Shown: piece after piece, positions 6,944 to 16,136 of the stretch
Layout of the letters: each line of letters opens with the position of its first letter
Numbering within the stretch: position 1 is the stretch's first letter
Assembly (NCBI GenBank): GCA_902610975.1
Contig: CACLXL010000001.1
Coordinates: 220,843 to 284,842, forward strand
DNA from: an uncultured Pelagibacteraceae bacterium
Lineage (GTDB): Bacteria > Pseudomonadota > Alphaproteobacteria > Pelagibacterales > Pelagibacteraceae
Length of the DNA stretch: 64,000 nucleotides
Reading direction: 5' to 3'
Made by a program: the position numbers and the translations under genes
Notes under the pieces: model-generated
The model's database searches: none
The model's input: the letters and a program-made list of their open reading frames with translations, nothing else
What the model was told of the DNA's origin: nothing

Positions 6944-7884
6944 TGTGCTTTAGCGAACTGACCGCCGTCTTTATATCTCCATAACCATTTTTTCATCTCT
7001 GCTTCAACGTCAACTGGGTCTATATCAAGGTCTTTAAGTGTTAGATGGTTATTGGAAACAATATTATCTGCCTCAGATAAAATTTCGCATTGGTCTCTAG
7101 TTAAAATCGGAGGGAAAGGAAGTAAATCCGTTATAGTGCTCTGTATTTTTGCAATAGGCATTGGCATTTCAACAACAAATCTTTTTTTATTAATAGTTGA
7201 TAAAATTGACTTAACCATATCTCCAAAACTAATTATTTTTGGTCCTCCAATCTCATAAATTTTACTTTCATTATTTTTAATTTCAATTGCCTTTAAAATG
7301 GAGCTTACGACATCTGAAACTAAGATTGGTTGAAACTTATAATTTTTCCCAACAACTGGTATTACAGGCAATATACTTAATTTTGAAAAAAGATTTGTAA
7401 AGTTATCTTCGGGGCCACATACTACACTAGGTCTTATAATTACTGTTTTCTTAAAATTCTCAATTGCTTTTTGTTCTCCGAGAAATTTTGATTTTTGATA
7501 TAAAGATTTTGATTTATCATTTGCCCCAATAGCGCTAACGTGAATAAATTTCTTAACATCTGACTCTGAACAAATTTTAGCAACAGCTTCAGGAATTTTC
7601 GAATGTATATTGTAAAATTTTTGTTTTCTATTCTCAAAGAGGATGCCGATTAAATTCACAACTACATCTGAATTTTTAATTGCTTCTTTCAAATCTGAAA
7701 AATTATTTGGGTTCCAATCTAATAGCTCTATTGCACCTGGCGTTGCCTGAGTCTTTAAATACCCTTTTTGAAAGGCTTTTCTTGTGGTGATTATGCAACG
7801 ATAATTTTTCTTGGTCAAATTTCGAACAAGATATCTTCCTATAAATCCCCCGCCACCTAAAATTGTGCAAATATGATTTTTCAT
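6940..7884 (-). CDS. NDUFA9-like NAD(P)-binding protein (atypical SDR)
   Basis: A 314-aa extended/atypical short-chain dehydrogenase. The Rossmann dinucleotide loop is LGGGGFIGR (about residues 9-17), then VVNLIGILFE, HVSAIGAN, and YQKSK as the active-site-like Tyr/Lys pair. The pattern fits the complex I NDUFA9 / 39-kDa subunit-like family found in alphaproteobacteria, often as a stand-alone epimerase-like protein. Its exact substrate is unknown. It overlaps the SMR gene start and is divergent from the RNase D-like gene with only 17 bases between start codons. Confidence 0.85.
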   Translation of the reverse strand: MKNHICTILGGGGFIGRYLVRNLTKKNYRCIITTRKAFQKGYLKTQATPGAIELLDWNPNNFSDLKEAIKNSDVVVNLIGILFENRKQKFYNIHSKIPEAVAKICSESDVKKFIHVSAIGANDKSKSLYQKSKFLGEQKAIENFKKTVIIRPSVVCGPEDNFTNLFSKLSILPVIPVVGKNYKFQPILVSDVVSSILKAIEIKNNESKIYEIGGPKIISFGDMVKSILSTINKKRFVVEMPMPIAKIQSTITDLLPFPPILTRDQCEILSEADNIVSNNHLTLKDLDIDPVDVEAEMKKWLWRYKDGGQFAKAQ

Positions 7885-7901
7885 GGTATTTAAAGTTATA
7901 T

Positions 7902-8525
7902 ATGAAAATTACTAAGTTTAAAGAGGACATAACTCCAGAAATAGCAAATTCGTTTAAAAATAGTATTGCGATTGATACAGAGGCTACTGGTCTTCAAATC
8001 CCTGAAAGAGATAAATTAAGCCTAATTCAAATATGTGACGAAAAGGAAAATGTATTTATAATCCAACCTAATAAAAAAAATTACCTGGCTCCAAATTTAG
8101 TTTCAGTTCTTGAAAATGAAAAAATTTTAAAAATTGGTCACTTTTTAAGATTTGATAAAAATTCTTTAGAGTTTTTTTTAAAGTGTAAGATTAAGAATAT
8201 TTTTGATACAAAAATTGCATCTAAAATAGTGAGAACATACACCGACGCTCACGGATTAAAAAACTTAGTACAAGAGTTTTGTAATAAATCATTAGATAAA
8301 CGACAAGGCAGTAGTGATTGGAATAAAGATATAGATGAATTAAGTAACAAACAATTGGAATACGCAGCTAATGATGTCATCTATTTGCATAAAATTAAAA
8401 AAGAACTTGAGAATATGTTAATTAGAGAAAATCGAATAGAAATATTTAAAAAATGTTTAACTTTTTTAGATACTCGAGTCGAATTGGATCAAAAGGGATT
8501 CAAGGAAGACATATTTGAACATTAA
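7902..8525 (+). CDS. rnd: RNase D-like 3'-5' exonuclease
   Basis: A 207-aa DEDDy exonuclease. Catalytic residues are visible: IDTEATG (Asp25, Glu27), FLRFD (Asp84) and YAANDV (Tyr154, Asp158). It consists of the exonuclease domain alone, without the HRDC domains of E. coli RNase D, which is the common short alphaproteobacterial form. I use the ATG at 7902; the earlier ATG at 7863 would overlap the divergent gene and add a non-conserved tail. It probably trims tRNA or other structured RNA. Its stop codon overlaps the kdsD start. Confidence 0.87.
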   Translation: MKITKFKEDITPEIANSFKNSIAIDTEATGLQIPERDKLSLIQICDEKENVFIIQPNKKNYLAPNLVSVLENEKILKIGHFLRFDKNSLEFFLKCKIKNIFDTKIASKIVRTYTDAHGLKNLVQEFCNKSLDKRQGSSDWNKDIDELSNKQLEYAANDVIYLHKIKKELENMLIRENRIEIFKKCLTFLDTRVELDQKGFKEDIFEH

Positions 8526-9502
8526 TGAATAAGAATAATTACATATCACTAGCAAAAAAGGCTGCAAATATTCAAATAAGCGAATTAAAAAAAATTAAAA
8601 AGATTTTTAATAAGTCTTTTGTTAAAGCAGTAGATTTAATTTTAACTTGTAAAGGGAAAGTGATATTCGCTGGTATTGGAAAATCAGGTTTGATAGCTAG
8701 AAAAATCTCAGCTACTTTTTCAAGTGTAGGTATACCTAGTTTTTTTTGTGATCCAGCCCAAGCTTTACACGGTGACATGGGTCAACTTGAAAAAAAAGAC
8801 ATATTAATAATTTTTTCCTATTCTGGAAACACTGCTGAATTAAATAATATGCTAAAATATGCAAATAGATATTCAGTGAAAATAATTGGTGTAGCTTCAA
8901 AGCCGGATAGTATTTTATTAAAAGCAAGTGATATAAAATTAATTCTTCCAAAAGTAAAAGAGTCTGATGTAACTGGAATGGTTCCTACGTCTAGTACATC
9001 AATTACTCTTTTGCTTGGCGATTGTCTTGCAACTACAGTAATGAGTCTTAAAAAATTTTCTAAAGAAAAGTTTAAAATATTTCATCCAGGAGGAAATATT
9101 GGTAACTCACTGCTGTTAGCAAAAGATATTATGGTTACTAAACAAAAGATGCCGATAATAAATTACAAGAAAAAATTCAGGGAAGCTATAAAAGTAATGA
9201 ATCAAAAAAAACTTGGTATAGTTGTAATTTGTAAAAATAAATTTATCAGAGGTATAGTCACAGATGGAGATCTTAGAAGAGAACTAAAAAATTTTTCAAA
9301 AAATGAGAAACTAGATAAATATATGACAGTAAATCCTTTCGTCGTAAATGAGAATATGCCAGCTTCTAAAGCACTTGCAATTATGAATGATAAAAAAATT
9401 ACAAGCTTACTCGTAGTTTCAGATAAAGATTTAAATAAAAAAAATAAAGTGCTTAAAGGAATAATTCACATTCATTTTTTGCTACAAAATGGAATAAAAT
9501 GA
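8525..9502 (+). CDS. kdsD: Arabinose-5-phosphate isomerase KdsD (KpsF/GutQ)
   Basis: A 325-aa isomerase converting ribulose 5-phosphate to arabinose 5-phosphate, the first step of KDO synthesis for lipopolysaccharide. The N-terminal SIS domain has GIGKSGLIARKISATFSS and FSYSGNTAEL; the MVPTSSTSIT segment is family-specific; two CBS domains follow from about residue 200 (DIMV, then YMTVNPFVV). It is followed by lptC and lptB with overlaps, the alphaproteobacterial order. Confidence 0.93.
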   Translation: MNKNNYISLAKKAANIQISELKKIKKIFNKSFVKAVDLILTCKGKVIFAGIGKSGLIARKISATFSSVGIPSFFCDPAQALHGDMGQLEKKDILIIFSYSGNTAELNNMLKYANRYSVKIIGVASKPDSILLKASDIKLILPKVKESDVTGMVPTSSTSITLLLGDCLATTVMSLKKFSKEKFKIFHPGGNIGNSLLLAKDIMVTKQKMPIINYKKKFREAIKVMNQKKLGIVVICKNKFIRGIVTDGDLRRELKNFSKNEKLDKYMTVNPFVVNENMPASKALAIMNDKKITSLLVVSDKDLNKKNKVLKGIIHIHFLLQNGIK

Positions 9503-10104
9503 TGGAAAGAAAGAAAAAACTGAGATCAATTCAGATTAGTTTGTTTATTTTAGGTGCTTTAATAATTTTCTTAACATATTCAGATAGAAATAAAACTTCA
9601 AAAGAGAAAATAATACCAAAGGAAACTCAAGAAAAAATAAAAAAACAATTAGCAGAACAATCAGATTCTGGAGATGTATTTTATAATATCGAGTATTCCG
9701 GGATAGACTTAGCTGGAAATAGATATATTTTAAAATCTAAAGAGGCTTATAACAATAAATCAAATCCTGAAGTTGTTGTAATGAAATATGTTGAAGCAAG
9801 ATTTTTTTTTAAAGATGATACTATTTTATATGTTTGGTCAGATGGAGGAGAATACAATAATAAATCTTTAGATATGAAATTTAGCAAGAATGTTGAGGCT
9901 AAATATGAAGGAAGTGAGCTCAAAGCTCAACAAGCGGAATATTCAAATACCAAAAGTTATTTAATTATCTATGAGAATGTTGAAATAAAAGATTTTAAAG
10001 GTACAGTATTTGCCGATCAGCTTTTATTTGATATAAAAAAACAAACACTTAATATTGCATCATTTAATGATGAAAAAATTAATGCTAATATAAATCTAAA
10101 ATGA
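9499..10104 (+). CDS. lptC: LPS export protein LptC
   Basis: A 201-aa bitopic membrane protein with one N-terminal membrane segment (about residues 12-27) and a periplasmic beta-jellyroll region. LptC relays lipopolysaccharide from the LptBFG transporter to LptA. Repeating beta segments such as ARFFFKDDTILYVWSDG and FADQLLFDIKKQTL fit the OstA/LptC fold. It overlaps kdsD by four bases and lptB by four. A separate lptA, usual between lptC and lptB, is absent here. Confidence 0.82.
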   Translation: MMERKKKLRSIQISLFILGALIIFLTYSDRNKTSKEKIIPKETQEKIKKQLAEQSDSGDVFYNIEYSGIDLAGNRYILKSKEAYNNKSNPEVVVMKYVEARFFFKDDTILYVWSDGGEYNNKSLDMKFSKNVEAKYEGSELKAQQAEYSNTKSYLIIYENVEIKDFKGTVFADQLLFDIKKQTLNIASFNDEKINANINLK

Positions 10105-10862
10105 AAAAAGGTTTCAGAATTTTAAAATTTAAGAAAACTTCTCCAATACTAGAAATTAAAAATCTATCAAAAAGTTTTGATGGTCGACCTATACTTAAAA
10201 AGCTTTCTCTAAAAGTTTATCCAGGTGAGATCGTAGGTTTACTTGGTCCTAATGGAGCTGGTAAGAGTACTTTGTTTAATATTGCTATAGGCGCAGAAAA
10301 TGCAGATAGCGGTGAAGTCTTTGTAAACGGAAAAAACATTACTCAAATTCCAATTCATTTAAGATCTAAGCTAGGCTTAGGTTACATGCCCCAACTTAGA
10401 TCACTTTTTGACGATCTTTCTGTTTTTAATAACCTCATGGGGCTGATTCAATTATTTGAGAAGAATAATAAAAAAGCTAAAGAAAAATGTGAGTTGCTCC
10501 TAGAACAATTTAACCTAACTCACCTACGTTCAATAACAGCAGGAAATGTCAGCGGAGGTGAGGCCAAGAGAATTTCTCTTGCTAGAATTATGATTAATAA
10601 TCCAAAAATTGTTTTATTAGATGAATCATTTTCCAACATAGATCCGATTCATGTGCAAGAAATACAAAAATATATAATGAAAATTCAATCGCAAGGTGTT
10701 GCATGTATCTTAAGTGAACATGGCCTAGAGAATTTATTTAAAATTACTGATCGTAACTATTTGATTAACGATGGTCATATAGTAGCCGAGGGCACTAAAC
10801 GTGAGTTACTTAAAAATTCTGAAGCAGTAAAAAGTTATTTTGGATTGGATTTTTCCAAGTAA
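10101..10862 (+). CDS. lptB: LPS export ABC ATPase LptB
   Basis: A 253-aa ABC ATPase that drives lipopolysaccharide extraction from the inner membrane. Walker A GPNGAGKST is at residues 49-57, the signature is VSGGEAKR, Walker B is IVLLDES, and the switch His is in SEHGLE. LptB-type features are RPILKKLSL, GYMPQLRSLF (Q-loop) and LLDESFSNIDP. The usual Pro after the Walker B Glu is Ser. In many alphaproteobacteria rpoN and hpf follow; here aroA follows after two bases. Confidence 0.92.
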   Translation: MKKGFRILKFKKTSPILEIKNLSKSFDGRPILKKLSLKVYPGEIVGLLGPNGAGKSTLFNIAIGAENADSGEVFVNGKNITQIPIHLRSKLGLGYMPQLRSLFDDLSVFNNLMGLIQLFEKNNKKAKEKCELLLEQFNLTHLRSITAGNVSGGEAKRISLARIMINNPKIVLLDESFSNIDPIHVQEIQKYIMKIQSQGVACILSEHGLENLFKITDRNYLINDGHIVAEGTKRELLKNSEAVKSYFGLDFSK

Positions 10863-10864
10863 AA

Positions 10865-12214
10865 ATGTCTCATAAAAGCTTTTCTATTAAAATAAAAAAT
10901 AGAATTAAACCTTATAATAAAACAATTGAAGTTGACTCTGACAAGTCTTTGTCAATCAGGTCTTTTTTAATTGGCTCAATTTGCGAAAATATTTCAACAG
11001 TGACAAATGTATTAGAATCTGAGGATGTTAAAAGTACAATAGAGGCTTGTAAAAAACTTGGAGTGAAAATTGTTAAATTTAGTTCAGGTTCATATAAAAT
11101 TTATGGAAAAGGTCTCGGTTCTTTATTTGCCAAAAAAAATACAATCATAAACTGTTTTAATAGTGGCACCTTAGCAAGGTTGCTTTTGGGAATTTTATCA
11201 ACAACTCCTAACATAAAAATTATGATAACTGGTGATAGCTCTTTAAGAAAGCGAAGTATGAAGAAATTAGTTCAACTAATGTCAGAGTTTGGAGCAACTT
11301 TTTTACCAAAAAATAAATTTAATTTTCCTCTCAAAATAATTTCAACTGATATGCCTATAGGCATTAATTATTCTGCAGGGGTAAGTGCTCAATTAAAATC
11401 TGCAGTTATTCTAGCCGGACTAAATAGTTATGGAAATACGAAAGTAATTGAGAGAACAATGTCTCGTGATCATACTGAAAATTTATTAAAAAAAAATAAA
11501 AAAACTATAAACATTAAGTATGACAAGAAAAAAATAATAGAAGTTTATGGAAAAAAAAGCCTTGAGCATTTTAAGTTAAATATTTCTGGTGATCCTTCAA
11601 GTTCAGCTTTTTTTTCAGCTTTAACTTTATTAAACAAAAATTCATTACTAAAGATAAAAAATGTAGGCTTAAACCCCACAAGAATAGGTTTTTATAAATT
11701 ACTTAGAGAACAAAAAGCAAAGATAAAATTTATGAATATAAAAAAAGACAATAATGAATTAAGAGGTGATATAGTAATAAAGAGTTGTAAGCTAAAGCCT
11801 ATTATTTCTCCAGCTCATTTTTATCCTAGCACGGCTGATGAATTTCCAATTCTATTTGTATTAGCAGGACTTACTAAAGGAATATCTGTGTTTAAAGGCA
11901 TAGGCGATCTTGTAAATAAAGAAAGCAATAGAATAAAGGAGATGCAAAAAGTTCTCGGTCAGGTTGGAATTAAAACTGTTTCAACAAAAAATGAACTAAA
12001 GATTTATGGGAAAGGGATGGTGGATGCCAGCAACAAAATAATTATTATACAAAAAGGTATCCACGATCATAGAATTCATATGGCTAGTTTTGTTTTAGCA
12101 TTACTGACTGGTTCAACAACAAAATTAAAAGGCTTTGACACGGTTTTCACATCTAGCCCATCATTTTTAAAAATAATGAAGAAATTAGGAGCAAAATTTG
12201 AAATACAAAGATAA
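10865..12214 (+). CDS. aroA: 3-phosphoshikimate 1-carboxyvinyltransferase (EPSP synthase)
   Basis: A 449-aa shikimate-pathway enzyme that joins PEP to shikimate 3-phosphate. Motifs are FNSGTLARLLLG, GDSSLRKRSM, SRDHTEN, GDPSSSAFF and the catalytic region STADEFPIL, then KESNRIKEM near the C-terminus. Length and motifs fit the family. It is first in the aroA-cmk-rpsA-ihfB order of alphaproteobacteria and its 3' end overlaps cmk by 17 bases. Confidence 0.93.
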   Translation: MSHKSFSIKIKNRIKPYNKTIEVDSDKSLSIRSFLIGSICENISTVTNVLESEDVKSTIEACKKLGVKIVKFSSGSYKIYGKGLGSLFAKKNTIINCFNSGTLARLLLGILSTTPNIKIMITGDSSLRKRSMKKLVQLMSEFGATFLPKNKFNFPLKIISTDMPIGINYSAGVSAQLKSAVILAGLNSYGNTKVIERTMSRDHTENLLKKNKKTINIKYDKKKIIEVYGKKSLEHFKLNISGDPSSSAFFSALTLLNKNSLLKIKNVGLNPTRIGFYKLLREQKAKIKFMNIKKDNNELRGDIVIKSCKLKPIISPAHFYPSTADEFPILFVLAGLTKGISVFKGIGDLVNKESNRIKEMQKVLGQVGIKTVSTKNELKIYGKGMVDASNKIIIIQKGIHDHRIHMASFVLALLTGSTTKLKGFDTVFTSSPSFLKIMKKLGAKFEIQR

Positions 12215-12839
12215 ATCTATTCAAATTTCTTGTGACGGTGGTGCTGCTACGGGTAAAACTACTGGTGCTAAATTGTTAGCTAAAAAATATGGTCTTAGTT
12301 TTTTGTCAAGTGGACTTCTATATAGATACGCGAGTTACTTAATTTTAAAATATAGACCGAAAAATAAAAAACTTTTTTTAAAAAAAAAATTCAAAAATTT
12401 AAATTACAAGAAGTTAAGCAAGATTAACTTACATACACCAAAAATTTCGTCGCATAGCTCAGAAATAGCAAAAATACTTTCAATAAGAAATATATTAAAA
12501 AAATATCAAATTGAGTTTATTAAAAAAAATAAATGTTGTGTACTAGAAGGTCGAGATTCTGGTACTAAAATTATGAGAAAAGCTGATATAAAATTTTTCT
12601 TTAAGTGTAATTTAGAAACAGCATCTAAAAGAAGATTTATTGAACTAAGAAAAAAAGGTATTAAAATAAATTTTAAAAATTTAAAAAAAGCTTTAAAATC
12701 AAGGAATATTTCAGATAAAAAAAGAAAACATAGCCCTTTAAAAAAAGCTAAAAATGCAGTATTGGTGGACACCACAAGACTAAATAAACAAGCTATGCTA
12801 AATAAAATGATTAAACATGTGGAAAGAGTTTTAAAATAA
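12198..12839 (+). CDS. cmk: Cytidylate kinase
   Basis: A 213-aa nucleoside monophosphate kinase that phosphorylates CMP and dCMP. The P-loop reads DGGAATGKTTGAKLL (family form GPAASGKGT), and LEGRDSGTKIM corresponds to the GRDIGT motif. The chosen start is TTG at 12198, inside aroA; no ATG is well placed nearer the P-loop. The sequence is very Lys-rich, in line with the base composition. rpsA follows after three bases. Confidence 0.9.
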   Translation: MKYKDKSIQISCDGGAATGKTTGAKLLAKKYGLSFLSSGLLYRYASYLILKYRPKNKKLFLKKKFKNLNYKKLSKINLHTPKISSHSSEIAKILSIRNILKKYQIEFIKKNKCCVLEGRDSGTKIMRKADIKFFFKCNLETASKRRFIELRKKGIKINFKNLKKALKSRNISDKKRKHSPLKKAKNAVLVDTTRLNKQAMLNKMIKHVERVLK

Positions 12840-12842
12840 ATT

Positions 12843-14561
12843 ATGTCTTCTGAACAAGGGATTAAAGACTCTTCACAGCTACATAAAGAATTCCAGTCAC
12901 TTTTAGACAAAGAATTCAAGGAATTACCAAAAGAAAACCAAATCAATAAAGCTACAGTGTCTGAAATTACAAAGAATTATGTAATTTTAGATATTAAAAA
13001 TGCAAAAATGGAGGGTATGATACCTATTGAGGAATTTAAAGACGAACTCTCAAAACTCAAGGTTGGATCAACAACAGAGGTTTTCATAGATCGGCTGGAA
13101 AGTTTTAAGGGAGAAATAATTGTTTCTAGGGATAAAGCGAAGCGATTAGGTGCATGGAACCGTGTAGTAAAAGCTTTTGAGAATCAAGAAGAGATAACAG
13201 GGGAAGTTCGTACGCGTATAAAAGGCGGATATATTTTTTATGCGTTTGACGGCTCATTACCATGCTTTCTTCCATCTTCGCAGCTGGACACGCGCCCATT
13301 AAAAAAAGTAGATCATCTTCTAAATACTAAAATAAAGGTTTTACCTGTGCGTCTTGATAAGGCCAGGGGCAATTGTTCGGTATCGAGAAGGGCTGTGCTT
13401 GAGAAAAGTAAAAATGCAGAAATTAGCGAAGCTTTAAAAGAAATTAAAGAAAATGACATAGTCACGAGTCACGTTCACGCAATCAATGACTGGGGAGTAT
13501 TTTGTACTTATAAAAGTATTCAGATGTTGGTTCATGTCTCAGACCTTTCCCACTCGCGAGTAAAAAAACCATCAGATTTGGTATCCATAGGTGATCCGTT
13601 AACAGTTCGTATAATAAAAATTGACAAAGAAACTAATAGAGTATCGGCCTCAGTTAAAGCTTTAACGGAAGATCCTTTTGTAAATATAGAGAAGAAATAT
13701 AAAGTGGGCGAAATTTATGAAGGATCAATAAGTAAGATCGTAGATTACGGGGCTTTTATTTCTCTCGGTCCACATGTAGAAGGACTTTGTCATACCTCGG
13801 AAATGGACTGGACAAATAAAAATGTAAAACCAGGTAAGATTTTTTCGGTTTCAGAAAAGGCGAAATTTAAAATAGTAAGCATTGATAAAGAAACTAAACG
13901 TATTTCACTTTCATACAAGGCCACTTTAGAGAATCCTTGGGAAAAAATAAAAAATGAAATTGGAAAAACTGTGAAAATTAAAATTAATAACATTACTGAT
14001 AAAGCAATTTTTGCAGAATTAATGGACTCTGGGCTTACAGGTATGCTTCATTACAAAGAAATATCATACGATGAAAATATTGAAGATTTAAAAAAATTCA
14101 AAAAAAATGAAATATTAGAAGCTAAAATTATTGAAATTAAAGACGATAAAATTAAATTTTCAAAAAGGGCTCTAAACAAAGATCCTTTAGATTGGTTCAA
14201 AGATAATAAAAAGAAAGTAGGAGATGTAATTACAACTAGAATTCATGAGGTTTTAAAGACCGGTGTAAAAGTTTCAATAGATAAAGAAAAAAAACTAATT
14301 GTGACTATAAGAAAAAACGAGCTGGCAAAAGATTCTGCCGATGCTAGGCCAGAAGTTTTTTCATCTGGGAATGCACTCGATGCTAAAATTACAGAGTTAG
14401 ATCTAAGTCAAAGAAAAATTAAACTCAGCGTTAAAGCTGCTCAAATTGACGAAGAAAAATCCTTAATCGAAAAATTTGGAGAAAATGCAACAAAATCTGG
14501 AGCTACTCTGAAAGGAATTTTCGAAAAAGCAATTGGGAAAAAAGGTAAAAAAGAAAAGTAA
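12843..14561 (+). CDS. rpsA: 30S ribosomal protein S1
   Basis: A 572-aa protein built of about six S1 (OB-fold) repeats, matching the usual S1 length. Clear repeats include ILDIKNAKMEGMIPIEEF, KGGYIFYAFDGSLPCFLP, INDWGVFCTYKSIQMLVH and VDYGAFISLGPHVEGLCH. It binds mRNA on the 30S subunit. It sits between cmk and ihfB, as in most proteobacteria. Codon choice is slightly less extreme than in its neighbours, as expected for a highly expressed gene. Confidence 0.96.
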   Translation: MSSEQGIKDSSQLHKEFQSLLDKEFKELPKENQINKATVSEITKNYVILDIKNAKMEGMIPIEEFKDELSKLKVGSTTEVFIDRLESFKGEIIVSRDKAKRLGAWNRVVKAFENQEEITGEVRTRIKGGYIFYAFDGSLPCFLPSSQLDTRPLKKVDHLLNTKIKVLPVRLDKARGNCSVSRRAVLEKSKNAEISEALKEIKENDIVTSHVHAINDWGVFCTYKSIQMLVHVSDLSHSRVKKPSDLVSIGDPLTVRIIKIDKETNRVSASVKALTEDPFVNIEKKYKVGEIYEGSISKIVDYGAFISLGPHVEGLCHTSEMDWTNKNVKPGKIFSVSEKAKFKIVSIDKETKRISLSYKATLENPWEKIKNEIGKTVKIKINNITDKAIFAELMDSGLTGMLHYKEISYDENIEDLKKFKKNEILEAKIIEIKDDKIKFSKRALNKDPLDWFKDNKKKVGDVITTRIHEVLKTGVKVSIDKEKKLIVTIRKNELAKDSADARPEVFSSGNALDAKITELDLSQRKIKLSVKAAQIDEEKSLIEKFGENATKSGATLKGIFEKAIGKKGKKEK

Positions 14562-14843
14562 TTGTCAAGACCAGTCATAATAAAAAAACTCAAAGAGAAA
14601 AACCCAAAACTTACACAGCCTGAAATAGAATTAATCATAGATAGCTTTTGTGAGGTCATTGAAAAATCTTTAATAAATCGTAAAAGTATAGAGATAAGAG
14701 GATTTGGTACTTTTTTTTTGAAAAAGATAAAAGAGAGACATAACTCTAGAAATCCAAAAACTGGAGAAATAATTTATGTTCCAGAAAGAAATAAGGTAAG
14801 ATTCAAAGCTAGTAAAAAATTAAAAGAGTTTATTAACAAATGA
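14562..14843 (+). CDS. ihfB: Integration host factor beta-like DNA-binding protein
   Basis: A 93-aa HU/IHF-family protein that bends DNA. The family signature is clear: IRGFGTFFLKKIKERHNSRN followed by PKTGEIIYVPE. Position after rpsA identifies the beta subunit. It starts with TTG directly after the rpsA stop codon, with no gap, so translation is probably coupled. pyrF overlaps its last four bases. Confidence 0.9.
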   Translation: MSRPVIIKKLKEKNPKLTQPEIELIIDSFCEVIEKSLINRKSIEIRGFGTFFLKKIKERHNSRNPKTGEIIYVPERNKVRFKASKKLKEFINK

Positions 14844-15514
14844 AAAAACAATTAATTTTTATAGCTTGTGATACTCCTAATCGTAAAAAAGTTAAAGAAA
14901 TAATTCAAAAGACTCAAAATTCAAATTTAAACTTCGGATATAAATTTGGTTTAGAATTTTTAAATTCCAAAAACGGTAGAAAATTTGTAGCTAATCTTAA
15001 AAATATAATCACTTTTGGTGATTATAAATTAGCCGATATACCAAATACCTGTGCATCAACAATAAAAGCAGTAAAAGATTTAAAATTTAATTATTTAACT
15101 ATTCATATTAGTTCTGGTATTGAAGCCATGAAAGCAGCTAAAAAAGTATCAGGTAAAACTAAATTGATTGGAGTTTCCATACTCACATCTTTAAATAACA
15201 AATCTTTAAAGGAAATCGGTTTCGATAAAAATATAAAAAAAATAATAACCAATCAGGCTAAACTGGCAGCTAAAGCTAAATTAGATGCGATTGTTTGCAG
15301 CCCTCATGAAATTAAAATAGTGAAAAAATTTTTTAAAAAAGAGATAATAACTCCAGGAATAAGATTGCATGGAGATTTAAAAGGAGATCAGAAAAGAGTA
15401 ACAACGCCTAAACAAGCATTTAAAGATGGAGCAACTGCAATTGTAATCGGGCGAAGTCTTGTAAAAGGAAATATAAAGAAAAATATCCAAAAACTTGTTA
15501 AAGATTTAAAATAA
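14840..15514 (+). CDS. pyrF: Orotidine 5'-phosphate decarboxylase
   Basis: A 224-aa TIM-barrel enzyme that makes UMP. The catalytic motif D-x-K-x-x-D is present as GDYKLADIPNT; ACDTPN near the N-terminus and TPGIR and GRSLVKG near the C-terminus fit the substrate loops. It starts four bases inside ihfB. Many alphaproteobacteria have lapA between ihfB and the next gene; it is missing here. Confidence 0.92.
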   Translation: MKKQLIFIACDTPNRKKVKEIIQKTQNSNLNFGYKFGLEFLNSKNGRKFVANLKNIITFGDYKLADIPNTCASTIKAVKDLKFNYLTIHISSGIEAMKAAKKVSGKTKLIGVSILTSLNNKSLKEIGFDKNIKKIITNQAKLAAKAKLDAIVCSPHEIKIVKKFFKKEIITPGIRLHGDLKGDQKRVTTPKQAFKDGATAIVIGRSLVKGNIKKNIQKLVKDLK

Positions 15515-15515
15515 T

Positions 15516-16136
15516 ATGAAGGTTAAAATTTGCGGTTTGCACCCGGTTAGAGACGTGCAACTTTGTATTGAACTAGGAATAGATTTTTTAGGTTTCGTAT
15601 TTTACGAAAAATCTCCACGAAATTTAAACGTAGACGACGTTCATAAACTAAAGCAGTACAATAAACAAAATTCATTTTTTACTGCTGTAACAGTAGATCC
15701 GACTAATGAATTTATCAAAAAAGTAGTTTTGAAAAACTTCGATTATATTCAGCTACATGGTTCAGAAACTGCTGAGCGAGTTAAGGAAATTAAAGCGATG
15801 GGAATTAAAATTATTAAAACAATAAAGATTAGAGAGGGCTTAGATATAAATAAATATAAAGAATATGAAGATGCTGACATTATTTTATTTGATACTCCTG
15901 GCATGGAAAAATCAATCGAGTTCCCTAGAAATCTTATATCAAAACTGCCTAAAGGAGATAGATACGCATTAGCAGGCTCAATCAGCATAGATAATATAGA
16001 AAATATAGTAAAATTAGGGGTTAACTTTTTTGATTTATCGTCTAGTTTAGAATCTAAATTAGGACAAAAAGATCATTTAAAAGTCAAAAGTTTTATGAAT
16101 AAAATCAAACAATTCAATGAGCACAGAAAAAATTAA
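15516..16136 (+). CDS. trpF: Phosphoribosylanthranilate isomerase
   Basis: A 206-aa TIM-barrel enzyme of tryptophan synthesis. VKICGL at the start carries the catalytic Cys, GFVFYEKSPRN is the family motif, and the catalytic Asp lies in ILFDTPG. ALAGSIS and FDLSSSLE form the phosphate-binding end. Its last 20 bases overlap trpB. The trpF-trpB-trpA-accD-folC order is typical for alphaproteobacteria. Confidence 0.93.
   Translation: MKVKICGLHPVRDVQLCIELGIDFLGFVFYEKSPRNLNVDDVHKLKQYNKQNSFFTAVTVDPTNEFIKKVVLKNFDYIQLHGSETAERVKEIKAMGIKIIKTIKIREGLDINKYKEYEDADIILFDTPGMEKSIEFPRNLISKLPKGDRYALAGSISIDNIENIVKLGVNFFDLSSSLESKLGQKDHLKVKSFMNKIKQFNEHRKN

Noticed and set aside
7440..7637. Short frames antisense or shifted within the NDUFA9-like gene
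   Set aside because: They lie in other frames of a well-supported gene and have no ribosome site or recognisable motif.
12506..12946. 146-codon minus-strand frame opposite cmk and rpsA
   Set aside because: It is antisense to two clear housekeeping genes, has a low-complexity Phe/Leu-rich composition that mirrors the Lys-rich sense frame, and has no ribosome site.
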